From contig JAIXMR010000153.1 in NCBI GenBank assembly GCA_025677835.1, positions 1 to 40,273 of the forward strand: DNA of 40,273 nucleotides, in the 5' to 3' direction. The notes under the pieces were generated by a model that was not told where the DNA came from, ran no database searches, and worked only from the letters and a program-made list of their open reading frames with translations. Made by a program: the position numbers and the translations under genes. Shown one piece after another: positions 1 to 10,103 of this stretch. This DNA comes from Sporodiniella umbellata. Lineage: Eukaryota; Mucoromycota; Mucoromycetes; Mucorales; Rhizopodaceae. Position 1 is the stretch's first letter; every line of letters starts with the position of its first letter.

Positions 1-50
1 CAAATACACAAGAAACACCTGCTTTAAACATATCAAAAGAACTCTTACAA

Positions 51-863
51 ATGAATAATCATCAAGAACAAACCACGTTGACTACAAATAATGGCCAAGG
101 ATATAGACCTCGTCTGATCGAATTCTATGGCTATGATGGAGAAGATTTCAGGCATTTTCAAGAAATCCTCGAATCTTTCCTTGCTATCAACAATATTACC
201 AACGAATCAAGAAAACTGGCTATACTTAGAACCCAACTCAGAAGAGCTGCAAAAACATACCTCGAACGAGAAATTATGGTCGAAAACCCTGAAATAACAT
301 ATACTGAAGCTATGGATACGCTACGCAACTATTATATCACCCCTGAACTTATTCAGAATTATGAATCAGAATTCAGTGAGATGAGACAAGGCAATCAAGA
401 ACATCCAAAGATACTCTTAGCGAGACTACGTGAGGCTGCTGACCTAACCAATATCAACAGTGAAGAAACTTCGCAAAGTCGATTCTGCGCTGGATTATTG
501 AAAGAAATCAAACAATTCTGCATTCAATCTAGCTCAAGAAACTTTCAAGACTGGATTAATCACGCTGATGGATGGCGGAATGCTAATCGTCCTAGGAAAA
601 TTGCGATGGTGGACAATTCATTTATACCTCGAAACGTTAATCATGCTCTCATATACAATGATGAAATCTCTCATCCTTACGACAATGTTTACTACCCTGA
701 TCATCACGTAGAATTAATTGACAATGATGAACGACAAATACACTATCTGCCTGTTGCGAACATCAATCAAAACTCAAGAAGAAATTCATATGTAACTTCA
801 AGTAACAGAAAGCATCTTAATACCATGGAAACTGCTGAAAGAACCAAGAATAATGCTAAATGA
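51..863 (+). CDS. Gag-like protein of an LTR-type retroelement
   Basis: A 270-residue open frame with the look of a retrotransposon Gag capsid region: a globular helical part (about residues 20-190) with the pattern FYGYDGEDFRHFQEILESF, followed by helices with LAILRTQLRRAAKTYLE and later FCAGLLKEIKQF, then a polar Asn/Arg-rich tail. In Ty3-type Gag proteins this region assembles virus-like particles. No protease, reverse transcriptase or integrase is visible downstream in this window. The frame ends at TGA 861-863; a second stop follows soon after in the same frame, and beyond it the frame continues into a zinc-knuckle-like stretch, so this is probably a decayed or internally shortened element. 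A domesticated Gag-derived gene is the alternative. The family call rests on pattern only. Confidence 0.6.
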   Translation: MNNHQEQTTLTTNNGQGYRPRLIEFYGYDGEDFRHFQEILESFLAINNITNESRKLAILRTQLRRAAKTYLEREIMVENPEITYTEAMDTLRNYYITPELIQNYESEFSEMRQGNQEHPKILLARLREAADLTNINSEETSQSRFCAGLLKEIKQFCIQSSSRNFQDWINHADGWRNANRPRKIAMVDNSFIPRNVNHALIYNDEISHPYDNVYYPDHHVELIDNDERQIHYLPVANINQNSRRNSYVTSSNRKHLNTMETAERTKNNAK

Positions 864-2212
864 TTCAGATAGCAATACCTATCTGCTTTGATAGAGCTAT
901 CTGACTCGTACGCTCGGCCCATAAAGAAAGGGCTTTCAAAACATCTCCGTTCTAAATGCAGCACGCAGTGTAATCTGCCAACAAGACAAAGACCATTTAG
1001 AGCAACAAAGAACTTGATTAGCAATGACCAATGTACACACTGTGACCAAATTAAAAGCGATAAGCACTTGTGGAAATATTCGCTCGAAAAAAAAAAAAAA
1101 AAAAAAAAAAAAAACTGGTCTACAGTTTCTTACTCTTTAAAAAAATCTGAATAGTTGAAAATGGAATATACACTAAAACCTTGAAACAAAAAGTCTCATA
1201 TCCAAGAAATAGTGCAAGCTGTACCAGTATAATGCTATTGCTTGTGAGATTTCTTATAAAACTAAGAGATGGGTTGGTTGCATGGTACTCGAAAAAACGT
1301 CTAAAGCTATGTTGTATTCCATCTAAAACTATTCAGGTTATCGTTAGAAGGGACGGGTGAAGCGTGTACAGATTTTTGCATCAACCAAGGAGAGAGGGTT
1401 TGAATGTGTATGTCTGTATGTGTGGAAAGCAAAGGGTAAGGGAGCTAATTGGGGATCTTGCTTGGAAGGATAGATTTGGTCTGGATTTTTCTTACTTGCA
1501 AGACTTTGCAAGTTTTGATTTGTAAAAGGCAAACCGCTAAAAAAAAAAAAAAAGAGGGGGGGGGGAGATAAATACTTTTCAGAAAGCTACTGTGGGTAGT
1601 ATCCGATAAGGGAGAGGAGATAGCTGCTTCTTTTGGAGGTATCGTGTGTTTTTTTTTTTTTTTTTTTTTTTTTTTTTGGTTTATTGCAATAAAGAAAACA
1701 GATGTTGATGGTTTAGTCCTTGCCAATTTTTTTTTTATTATTTCAAGAAAAACAATACAAAAGACAAGACTATACTATCCACAAGTACAAAGTATGTACA
1801 AATAGCGTTAGAAGACGCTAGAAGAGATAAGAGTCGCTACTTGAATAAATCAGGCTTACTATAAAAATAAGAAGTTTGGAACAAAAAACAAGAGAGTAAA
1901 TGCCGTTGCCTTGTAGAAGAGAAACTAAGGACAGAGGTGTTGTTTTGTTGTGTTTTAACGAAAAAAAAACACAAAGCATTGCATTTTAAAACCTACGGCG
2001 ATAAGCAGCAGTTTGACTGTTTTTTTTTTTTTTTTTTTTTTTTTTTTCAAAGGGAACTGGCGGCGATCAGGACTTTAACGCTTTCATTAAAAAAAAAAAA
2101 AATTAAGCAAGCAATGACACTTGTTTTTCAAATATTTTTATGTACAAATAATAAGGCTCTATTAAAAATGCAAAAGGGGCGAGGAGAAGGCGGTTATGTG
2201 TTAGCATCTCAC
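864..2212. other. Intergenic, homopolymer-rich, no gene recognised
   Basis: Apart from the Gag tail remnant, nothing coding is supported here. The stretch holds long poly-A and poly-T runs (about 1087-1114, 1541-1554, 1649-1677, 2022-2047, 2089-2102) and AT-rich DNA. Short open frames across it are made of homopolymer translation (poly-Lys, poly-Phe) and are not credible genes. The 3' UTR of the DPB4-like gene on the minus strand should lie in the last few hundred bases. Confidence 0.5.
888..1079 (+). pseudogene. Degenerate Gag C-terminus with zinc-knuckle remnant
   Basis: This stretch is in the same reading frame as the Gag-like gene but lies beyond two in-frame stops. It is basic (KKGLSKHLRSK) and ends in CTHCDQIKSDKHLW near 1032-1073, which resembles a CCHC zinc knuckle (C-x2-C-x4-H-x4-C) with the last positions lost. 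It is read as the broken tail of the element. A run of about 30 A begins near 1087. Confidence 0.4.
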
Positions 2213-2790
2213 TTATTCTAAAGAGGCCTGGTTTTGTTGGAGTGTTTCCATATCCTCGTCCTCATCCTCTTCTTCATCCTCCAAGGTTTTCAAGGTTAAG
2301 GTTTCTTCCATTTCCTCATCCTCTTCTTCTGGTTTTGACTTGGATTCATCACCGTCTTTCTTTTTTGATTTTCTATCAGCCAGATGCTGTTGATATCCCT
2401 CGAGATGTTCCTTTAAAGGGTCTATAAGGTTATCCAGCTCTACTATTTCTAAAGCTTTTAAAACATCTGAAGCAGCCACTGTTTTATGATTTGCACTTTT
2501 GGCTACGTCGTTTGACCTATTGCCTGCAATAAGTATCTCCCCCCCCTTTTCTTTTTTTTTCCTTCTATTTTGTTTACACTGAGGCCAAATAGCTAACAAA
2601 AACCGTGGCAGCTTTGTTGGCAGCGACTCTTGCTTCTTTGCTAAGATTGGTGCCTTCAGGAAGCTAATCTACAAGTTAGTTCATTAAACACCCACTTTCT
2701 CACTCTTGAAAAACTCACAAAGCTTTTTAGTACTCTGGCCACTACAGTCTTGGGCAACTCGAATTCTTCAATCGATACAGACTCTGACAT
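2213..2790 (-). CDS. DPB4: DNA polymerase epsilon histone-fold subunit (DPB4/POLE3-like)
   Basis: Coding exons 2719-2790, 2578-2663 and 2213-2516 join in frame to 153 residues. Residues 10-100 form an H2B/NF-YB-type histone fold (ELPKTVVARVLKSFLPEGTN, then KEARVAANKAATVFVSYLAS and ASDVLKALEIVEL), followed by a highly acidic Glu/Asp tail, which is the architecture of POLE3/Dpb4. These proteins pair with a second histone-fold subunit in DNA polymerase epsilon and in ISWI-type remodellers (CHRAC), acting in the nucleus in replication and chromatin inheritance. The second intron was placed at donor GTAAAC (2577) and acceptor ATAG (2517) because only that junction gives the family spacing YLAS-V-SNDVAKS. 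The gene is divergent from the isomerase gene at 3025, with 234 bp shared between starts. Confidence 0.85.
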
Positions 2791-3024
2791 TGTCTTTTTT
2801 TTTTTTTTAGATCTATTTTAACAATCTAGATTAAAAAAAAAAAATATAGTAAAAATTTCAAACTAATTTTTTTAAACTTTTGTACGTGCGTAAATTTTCG
2901 CGAAAAAAAAAAAAAAAAAAGCGTAGTGAAGGACAAATGACGCATATATAAATCCACGTATTTTTTTTTTTTTTTTTTGGCTTCTTTTTTTCTTTCGTAT
3001 TTCTTTACTTTTTTTGAAAAGAGA
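2791..3024. promoter_or_regulatory. Shared divergent promoter region (DPB4 / isomerase)
   Basis: Only 234 bp separate the start codons of the divergent DPB4-like and maleylacetoacetate isomerase genes. The interval holds poly-T and poly-A tracts (about 2798-2809, 2833-2844, 2905-2920, 2960-2978), which tend to exclude nucleosomes. No specific factor site was recognised. Confidence 0.4.
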
Positions 3025-3178
3025 ATGACTGAAAGCAAGCCTGTTCTTTATGGATACTGTCGATCTTCTGCTACTTGGAGAGTTAGGATTGCTTTAGAAC
3101 ATAAAGGGATCGGATATGACCACAAGTTTATCAATTTGTTAAAAAAAGAGCAAGTAAGTTTTCTTGAAACCAAGTTAC

Positions 3179-3213
<35 letters not shown>

Positions 3214-3901
3214 ATATTTATAAGCTTTGGGATAGTTTACGGAAGAATACAAAAAGATTGTGCCTACACAAAAAGTACCTGCTTTTGTTGATGGTACTTC
3301 AGGTGTGATTACCCAAAGCCAATCGATCATTGAGTATTTAGAAGAAACATATCCCCGTAAGTGAGTTTTCTAAAGAATAAAGAATTAACAAAAAAAAAAA
3401 AAAAAAAAAAAATGTATTTTAGAAAAACCTTTACTTCCAAAGGATGTATTAACTCGAGCCCATGTAAATAACCCAAGTTTTTGTTTTTCTTCAAGATGTG
3501 ATTTTTTAATGGGGGGGGTTTTTTTTTTTAATGGTTTTTTTTAGGTACGCGAGATTTGTCAGATTATTGCATGTGACATCCACCCGCTTCAAAACCTGGG
3601 TGTTTTGGCCCGTGTTGCAGGCGACGATTTGGAGAAACAAACCGAATTTGCCAAGGAGATGATTACCAAAGGTTTCCGAGGTTTGGAGGTACGCCTTCAG
3701 GCTGTCTCGGGTACTTTTACCGTGGGCGATAACTTGACGATGGCTGATGTGTTCCTTGTGCCTATGGTGGGTAACGCTGAAAGACGTGGGGTGGATATGA
3801 ACGAATTCCCACGTTTGGCCCAATTGAATCAATCCTTATCTGCCCTGCCCGAATTTCAAAAGGCGCATCCTTCTGCTCAGCCAGATTTCCCCAAAAACTA
3901 A
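3025..3901 (+). CDS. GSTZ1: Maleylacetoacetate isomerase / zeta-class glutathione S-transferase
   Basis: Coding exons 3025-3153, 3236-3356, 3423-3463 and 3545-3901 close in frame to 215 residues, the usual length for this family. The enzyme isomerises maleylacetoacetate to fumarylacetoacetate in tyrosine and phenylalanine breakdown, using glutathione, in the cytosol. Support: the N-terminal thioredoxin-like domain with [18 protein letters not shown], the cis-Pro region QKVPAFVDG, the [13 protein letters not shown] helix, and the C-terminal helical domain with [11 protein letters not shown] and [16 protein letters not shown]. The zeta signature is commonly SSCSWRVRIAL; here the Cys position is Ala, as in several bacterial homologues. 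Intron 1 carries a run of about 33 T. Identity is clear; the exact splice sites are inferred. Confidence 0.92.
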
Positions 3902-4189
3902 AAAGGTGGATCCACCTTTGAATAAAACCAAAATCCCTTTGGAATTCAAACGCTTGGAGTATTATTGAGTGAGGCTCTTTTTTTTTTCGTTTCTTGAGCA
4001 TACGATCGCTTTCAGCGTGGATGTTGAAGTCTCTTTGATTTTTTTTTTTTTTTTTTTGGTGTATTTTAACTGCCTGGAAAGGATGGCGTTACCTGTATTT
4101 GGAACAGGCATTTATCCCAATTAAAATTTATGCAAAGTGTCTTTTTTTTTTTCTTTATTTTTTTTTTTTTTTTTTTAGAGGGAGAAACA

Positions 4190-4921
4190 ATGAGTATTAA
4201 TTGGGTAATGTTAACACAAGATGGTAAATCGCCTGTGCCATTACCTCAAGAAAAAATGTTTTTTACCCAAACGGATGTCAAGCTAGTGTTGGACTGTAAC
4301 GAGTAAAGAAGTTTTGTTTTTTTGTTTGTTTAGCTTTGTTTAACTTTGTTAAAATTAGCGAGCCTAGCTATCCTGGCAATGCAAAGTAAGCGAGATGGAA
4401 ATTAAAAAAAAAAAAAAAAGAAATGGCGTTGATGTTGTGTGTAGTTTATGTCTTGATATTCCACGAGGCACTTTGATGTTATCGAATCAAAGAGTAAGAA
4501 AAAAAAAGAAGTCTAGAAACATGGTAGCTTGACTGTGTTGTAGATTATCTATTTGGCAGAAAAAGTGACACCTGAATTTCAAAGTTTGAATCTACCGATT
4601 ACTCATTTCAAACAGTGGAAACTGGAGCAACCTTGGTTCGGAGCTAATTACGTCTGTGGGATTGTTTTAGCTATTGCGGGAGGAGGGTTGGTGAAGAATG
4701 GACAATTGCGTCTTACGTTTTCCGAAGGAGGATCGATTGAATTCACGACCATCTTGCGTAATTTACTGGAACGTATGGGAGGTAAGTGTGTGAGGGTAAA
4801 GTAGAAGGGAGACACTCATGCAGTTGTTTTAGAAACAAACGAAATACCAAGAGAGTACGAGGCTCTACCGGCTTATGCGCAGCCGCAGACGTTGCCACCC
4901 CCGCCGGATTATTCTGCCTAA
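4190..4921 (+). CDS. WBP2: WBP2-like GRAM/PH-domain protein with a PPxY motif
   Basis: Five coding exons (4190-4302, 4359-4385, 4445-4493, 4544-4781, 4833-4921) join to 171 residues. The body is the GRAM-like domain of WW-domain-binding protein 2: IPRGTLMLSNQRIIYLAEK, then QPWFGANYVCGIV and LRLTFSEGGSIEF, which parallel the animal WBP2 signatures QPVFGANYIKG and LTFTAGGAIEF. The protein ends with LPPPPDYSA, a PPxY motif (PPDY, residues 166-169) expected to bind WW-domain proteins such as Rsp5/NEDD4-type ubiquitin ligases. Animal WBP2 is a transcriptional co-activator and adaptor; the fungal role is not known to me. Exon 2 is only 27 bp. The T-rich tract ending in AG at 4178 just before the start could be a 5' UTR acceptor. 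Convergent with the zinc-finger gene, 54 bp apart. Confidence 0.85.
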
Positions 4922-4975
4922 AGCGAGAGTTCTTGTGTGTTTTATTTACAGAATATTTATATAATAAAAAGAAAT

Positions 4976-5822
4976 TCATCCAAAGGTGGATACGATATGA
5001 GCAAGATGTAGGGAGTCCGTTTTGGCGGAAGCAGTGGAGGTGTTTTGTTCTTGCTCCTGTGGGATGATGGGCTCAAAAGGGACTGGGTCCTGAGCCCACC
5101 GTTTGGGAGAAGGAGAGCGAGGTGGAGGGGGCAGTAATGGTTTTGAGGGATGTAGTAAGGTGAGAGGAACATGCTGGGGCTGATGAGGATAAGTGGAGAA
5201 GGTCAATGGGAAATGGCGATAGAAGCAAGGGGCGTCCTGCTTATGAAGGGGATGCAGCAGTTGTTGCTGGGATGCGGGAGAGAGTGTGGGGCTAGTGAGC
5301 TGTGAGGATTTGGGGGGCGGCTGGATGTGCAGACGCGGGGGGATGACTCGAAGGGATTCGTGGTAGTTGAACAGGTGCTGGTCGATCGTAAGAGGAGGCT
5401 CGATTCCGATAGGATCCGAGCGAATACGCTGGTGTGCATGTAGGCGAGGCTTAGGTCTTGGCTCGTCCAAGGGTGGTGTAGACCGTTTGGAAGATCGCCG
5501 TGACTTGGGCGACATATGGGTTCGATAGTGCTGCATCATATTGTCTTGACGTGAGAAACGAGAATGACAGCCTGGAAAGAGGCAGGGGAAGTTCTTTTCG
5601 CCAGTGTGGATTCGATTGTGTCGGGCCAAGTGACCGCTAAAAGAGATCAAAACGTTAAAAACAAGACTCTCTCAGCGCATCCTTTCTTTACCTGGTAGTA
5701 AAGCTTTTATTGCAACCTGGCTCACAACATCGATACTTTCTGCGTGAGTCTTCCTCTGCAAAGTTCAACAGACTCACATGTCTGCCTGAAGCATTTCTCA
5801 CTGATAACAATCCATCATTCAT
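4976..5822 (-). CDS. NRG1-like C2H2 zinc-finger transcription factor
   Basis: Two coding exons (5692-5822 and 4976-5636) join to 263 residues. Residues 32-54 and 62-84 are two C2H2 fingers, each C-x4-C-x12-H-x3-H, linked by HTGEKNF. The splice creates the core SFTTSGHLARHNRIHTGEK, and the second finger has RFSRQDNMMQHYRTH; both match fungal Nrg1/Rgm1-type repressors closely, which bind CCCT-type elements and repress glucose-, stress- or filamentation-regulated genes. The intron falls inside the first finger. The rest is Pro/Ser/His-rich, low-complexity and probably disordered. The target set and sign of regulation cannot be read from sequence. Convergent with the WBP2-like gene. Confidence 0.82.
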
Positions 5823-5827
5823 CTTTT

Positions 5828-5867
<40 letters not shown>

Positions 5868-7413
5868 GAAAATCCAAACAAAAAAATAAAAGAATATCAG
5901 AGAAAATTGATTTTCAAAAAAAAAAAAAAAAAAGAAAACAAAAAACAAAAAGGAAAATAAAAATCAAAGTCTTTTATGCTTTCCCTTTCCCTTTCCCTTT
6001 TTTCCCTTTTTTTTTTTTTTTTTTTTTCCCTCATAGCTTATCACGACTCCGATCCCATCCGCGGAATCAAAAGCATACACACACCTCTCAAAAGGGTCCT
6101 CCCTACTTTTTTTTTTTTTCCGGTAGTTTTTGCTTTTTGATTTGTTTTTGTTTTGTTTTTTCTTTCTCTTTTCTTCTTTTATCGTGTTTCAGCCTTTTCA
6201 ATTCGAGTGATTCTTTTTCGCCCGTTTCATTTCTCTGATAGGGAGAAGCGTGGGGTGAACAGAGATCTTTTAAAGATCGTTTTAGATACAAGCAATCTTA
6301 TTGGTCCAAACTTTATTTTAAAACACTGTTTGGACCCTTTTTTTTTTTATTTCTTGTTTTTTTTTTTTTTGGTGGGAAGAGTCTGAGAAACGTTTGGAAA
6401 AAGAGAGCTGCCACAAAGCCAATTTGTTCAAGAAAGGCAAACCAAAAGGATTTTCAAGGCTTGTTTGCCTTTCCCGTTTTTTTTTTTTTTTTTTTCTTTA
6501 TTTATTTATTTGTCCGAAAGTCATACAATGAAACATCACAGATAAATCCCAATTTGCTCAGAACTTTTCCCTTACACACGCATCGTTCGACCCCTGAGGA
6601 TAAAAAGGTTGGCTTTGCTCTAGCCGATAAGGTTACACGCCTACATCTGAATCTATGAATAAAGGTGACGTCTTTTTAGAAGCTTAGCATGCCTTGATCC
6701 GTCCTATTATTATTGCTGTTGACTCTCTAAACAGACCCCTTTTTATTTGTTGATATATACTTTTTTTTTTTTTTTTTTTTGGTTATCAGCCGCCTATCTC
6801 TTTTCCCAAAGTGGTACAGAAAGGACCCTTTCTTAGTCAACCCATTAAAATTCAATGGCCAATCGTTTTTCCCCTTCTATACTCATTAGCCTTTTGGGGA
6901 TAAACAACAGATGGTTGATTTTGGCTATTGAAAAAAAAAAAAACAAAAAAACAAAAACAAAAATGTCGTTCGATCAACACAGATACAAAAAAGGGTCATG
7001 ACAGGCACTTCACGCTTGTTCGGTGTACAAACAGGGGGGGGGGAGGAGGAGGAGGAGGGAGTCGAGACCTACTCAGCCCAATCATCTTGGTCTGTGCTTA
7101 CTAACGTTGCATCTTTAAGGAACATCCCTGTTTCATGTACTTTTTTTTTTTTTTTTTTGATTATTCTTTTTCTTTCTGTTCTATATTTTTAGTTACATAA
7201 CACAGAGGTAAATTTTTGTGTTCATCCATTTTCACTAATAAAAAAAAAAAACAATCATTTCTTAGACAACCACTGTAGAAAAAGGAGTCACTTAGTATAC
7301 CATTGACAAGACATCAAAAAAAAAAAAAAAAAACCGATGGTTTTATCTCAAAGCGTCGACAGTTTGTATCCTAAATTATAAGCCTTTGCTTTTAGATACT
7401 GATGAAGTGTCAT
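5823..7413. other. Long homopolymer-rich intergenic region
   Basis: No gene is supported. It holds the 5' side of the zinc-finger gene, poly-A/T tracts (about 5830-5865, 5918-5933, 6009-6027, 6479-6495, 6762-6780, 7141-7158, 7317-7333) and a short run of CCCTTT repeats near 5983-6008. A frame at about 6530-6658 (ending DKKVGFALADKVTRLHLNL) and one at 6998-7130 (MTGTSRLFGVQTG) look mildly protein-like, but I could not join them to a gene or recognise them. Confidence 0.4.
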
Positions 7414-7502
7414 GTGGCTATAGAAACGAGGATGTCGCGTTGCTATGGAAATAATGATGTCGCGTTGCCATGGAAACAGTAGTGTAATATTGCTATAGAA
7501 AC
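7414..7502 (+). promoter_or_regulatory. Four X-box-like (RFX-type) sites spaced exactly 25 bp
   Basis: Four 14-mers start at 7414, 7439, 7464 and 7489: GTGGCTATAGAAAC, GTTGCTATGGAAAT, GTTGCCATGGAAAC and ATTGCTATAGAAAC. They fit the imperfect palindrome of RFX-family X-boxes (GTTRCC-AT-GGYAAC-like). The spacer between them is also partly repeated (GATGTCGC twice), so this is a tandem repeat whose most constant part is the X-box core. Less clear copies may flank it (near 7386 and 7514). It lies about 290 bp upstream of the start at 7788. Factor identity is inference from the motif. Confidence 0.5.
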
Positions 7503-7787
7503 ATTGATGCAGGGTAACTAAGACTTTTTTTTTTTTTTTGGAGTGTAAAAAGTTTGAAAGAAAAAAAGAAAAAAAAAAAAACTCAGTTTACATTTTGCCA
7601 CGAGCTTTTAATTGCTATAGTTTTAAAACTCGTTTCATCTCAGCTATTGGACCCAAAAAAAAAAAAAAAAAAAAAAATTGTTTCAACCGCGCTTTATCTT
7701 TTTCTTTTCGTTATTATTACAACCCCCCTTACCCCCCCCCAATACACCACCCCAACTGCCCCCCTTTTTTTGTTTGTTTCTACTTTC

Positions 7788-9375
7788 ATGACAGAAACGA
7801 GCCTTGTTATGAGTAGCCCAGAATTTGAGCTTTGTGTCAACGACCTTGTTTATCCTACAGAAAAGGCCGAGACCTTGTTAGAAACTTTGTCTAACGAACA
7901 ACTAAGTTTGATAGAAAAAGCGGTGAATAAGATAAAGTGTAAAAAACTAAGCCAAGGTAAAAGCGTCCCCTTAAGATGATGTTGTGTAATAAAGGTTGGG
8001 ATAGAAAAAGAAAAGCAGAACCAACCCAAAAAGCTATCGTATTTGTCAGTGCACGAACCCGCAACGGAAATACGAGAAGGCGTAGAGTGGGTCAGCTTTG
8101 TTTACTCTCATCATCGTACGCTTCGTAAATACTGTATTCGAACCGACCTTGAAAAAGTAGAGACTGACAGTCTGGATGAAAAGTTCAAGAAAGAAAACTG
8201 TGTACTTTATAAATCCTTTTGTATTGATTATGATTCTGACCTACCCAATTTAGGTTTACCCCCGAGCCAATTTGGCGCGAGAAGCTTATCACGGCAATCG
8301 CTGGAATTACGAAACTGAATGCAACGTGCTCGGATGGAAGCTGGCGTATCTCAATCAGGAAGAACTCGCTGGGAAACGAGGTTTGATTCAACGTGCGGTG
8401 GATTCCTATCGAAATCGATACCCCAGCATGCGGTCGAGACGTGTGGCCCGACAAGAAAAACTCTTGAAGGGAACACTGCGGAAACGAAAACAACGAGAGG
8501 AAGAGGGCCATCGGCCTGGAAAAACCACCAAATACGAACACGACAAAATACCCAAGACCATAGTCATCGAAGAGAAACATGGCGTCAAATGTCGCATTCG
8601 CATCAATATTGAATCTGTCTTGCTGGACACTATCGACCTCGACTTTAAAAAAGCAAACTGTGTCTTTCCAAGAGCCGCCACACTGACACCAGAAACACCC
8701 AATCTGAGCCAACGTCGATTGGAAGAAATCAAATGTAACGAAATCGGTTGGAAGTTGGTAAATGAAATTTTTTTTTTTTTTTTTTTTTTTTGTTTTTTTC
8801 TTAATGACTAACGGCTATGAAAGGCATGGTTAAACCCACGACAACTTGCCAATAAAAAAAGCTTACTACAGCGTGCTCTGGACATTTACCGTCATGAGTT
8901 TACGACAGATTTAAAACCTCGTCAGTTTGCACCTCGGTTTCCGCCCACTGCCTTGCCACTTGTGGAGAAAGCAGTGCCTCGTCGGGACTCTTCTGACTCG
9001 CGTACGACAGACACTCTTGATTTCCATGATTATTGTCTTTCGTTAGATGACGAGGAGGATCCTAAAGAGAATACTCTCTTACAAGAATTTATTGCGGCTG
9101 CAGTCGCTGTAAGCAGCCATCATCAGAGTGAGAAACAAGAACTGGATAGTCTTAGCGAGTCCAGCACAGGTCCTTATCCCTCGCTTGCTAGTCCAGAAGC
9201 TCTGATTCATCTTACCGAGCTTTATCATAAAGCCTTCTTGCCTTCCGCCACCCTGTTTGATCCTCAGCATTCTCTGATCAAACAAGAATCGTCTGTGGTC
9301 AATACGGATCTTCTTGTTAAATATGAAAAAAACGAAAGTCTTGTCACCCCTTCTCTTCTCAATCAATTGTACTAA
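7788..9375 (+). CDS. Protein with two tandem copies of a conserved fungal domain (DUF8032-type)
   Basis: Exons 7788-7956, 8005-8201, 8254-8757 and 8824-9375 join in frame to 473 residues. Copy 1 (about residues 84-190) reads WVSFVYSHHRTLRKYCIR, FKKENC-VYPRA, NRWNYETECNVLGWKLAYLN and KRGLIQRAVDSYRNRY. Copy 2 (about 223-316) reads KCRIRINIESV, FKKANCVFPRA, IKCNEIGWKLAWLN and KKSLLQRALDIYR. I recall this pattern from fungal proteins annotated as DUF8032; the number is from memory. The copy-1 intron at ENC/VYP is absent from copy 2, whereas the copy-2 intron at GWKL/AWLN is absent from copy 1. A basic linker (residues 180-212) and an acidic/Ser-rich C-terminus suggest a nuclear or regulatory protein, but the function is unknown. 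The start at 7788 gives phase closure; the Met at 7809 is an alternative. Confidence 0.75.
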
Positions 9376-9409
9376 TAAACTTCGCCCCCACCACGCCTAT
9401 ACACCAGCA

Positions 9410-9460
9410 CATACACACACACTCACACTCACACACACGCACACACACGCACATACACAG
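9410..9460 (+). repeat. CA-rich microsatellite
   Basis: Imperfect (CA)n with occasional T and G interruptions just downstream of the duplicated-domain gene, followed at 9544-9578 by a (TC)n then poly-T stretch. Simple repeats prone to length change. Confidence 0.85.
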
Positions 9461-9578
9461 ACCAATGCATATACCTCTATCTATATATTAGTACCTGCTT
9501 ACATTCCTATGATATATCTATGTATATGAAATCACGCCTACCCTTCTCTCTCTCTCTCTTTTTTTTTTTTTTTTTTTT

Positions 9579-9859
9579 TGATCAAACAATAAAAAAGGTG
9601 TGTCTCGTTAGGGTTGAGACCCTTTAAATTTTGAGTGGATGAGAATTACCCATTGTGTACCTGCTTTCATATATTTTAAAAGTCATTTCTAATCTCCATA
9701 GACTTTCTTTAGAGATAAGCACACCACGTTATTTCAATACACTCCCCCCTTGTGTAGACTGATAAAGAAACAGAAATCCTAGTCATTGACAGATAAGGAA
9801 AAAAGGAGTCACTCTGAAACTATGACAGAGAGACTATTGGATTTGTTTATATTTATGCA

Positions 9860-9890
<31 letters not shown>

Positions 9891-10103
9891 GGTAATAAAA
9901 TATAGGGCGGTTTATCTTTTTTCTTTTTTTTTTTTTTTTTAGTAGCCATGAATTTATTGTACAACAAAAAAAATAGTCTTCGACAAAAACCTCATATATT
10001 AACTATTGAACAATCTATGGATTTAGGCGAGTTGGTAGGCTCTAAAATGGGTAGAAACCATAGGGAGCAAGGATTGGTAACATAGATATAGATGTATATA
10101 TAC
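9579..10103. other. Intergenic region upstream of the SUMO ligase gene
   Basis: AT-rich DNA with poly-T tracts near 9861-9890 and 9919-9940. No coding sequence or RNA gene recognised. It should hold the promoter of the gene starting near 10104. AGGGT-TGAG-ACCCT at about 9608-9621 could form a small hairpin; significance unknown. Confidence 0.4.

Noticed and set aside
4786..5067. Plus-strand frame across the end of the WBP2-like gene
   Set aside because: It is out of frame with the spliced gene, whose last exon ends at 4921 with a PPxY tail.
5983..6008. CCCTTT repeats as a telomere-like repeat
   Set aside because: The unit is not the fungal TTAGGG/CCCTAA type, is very short, and lies between genes inside poly-T-rich DNA.
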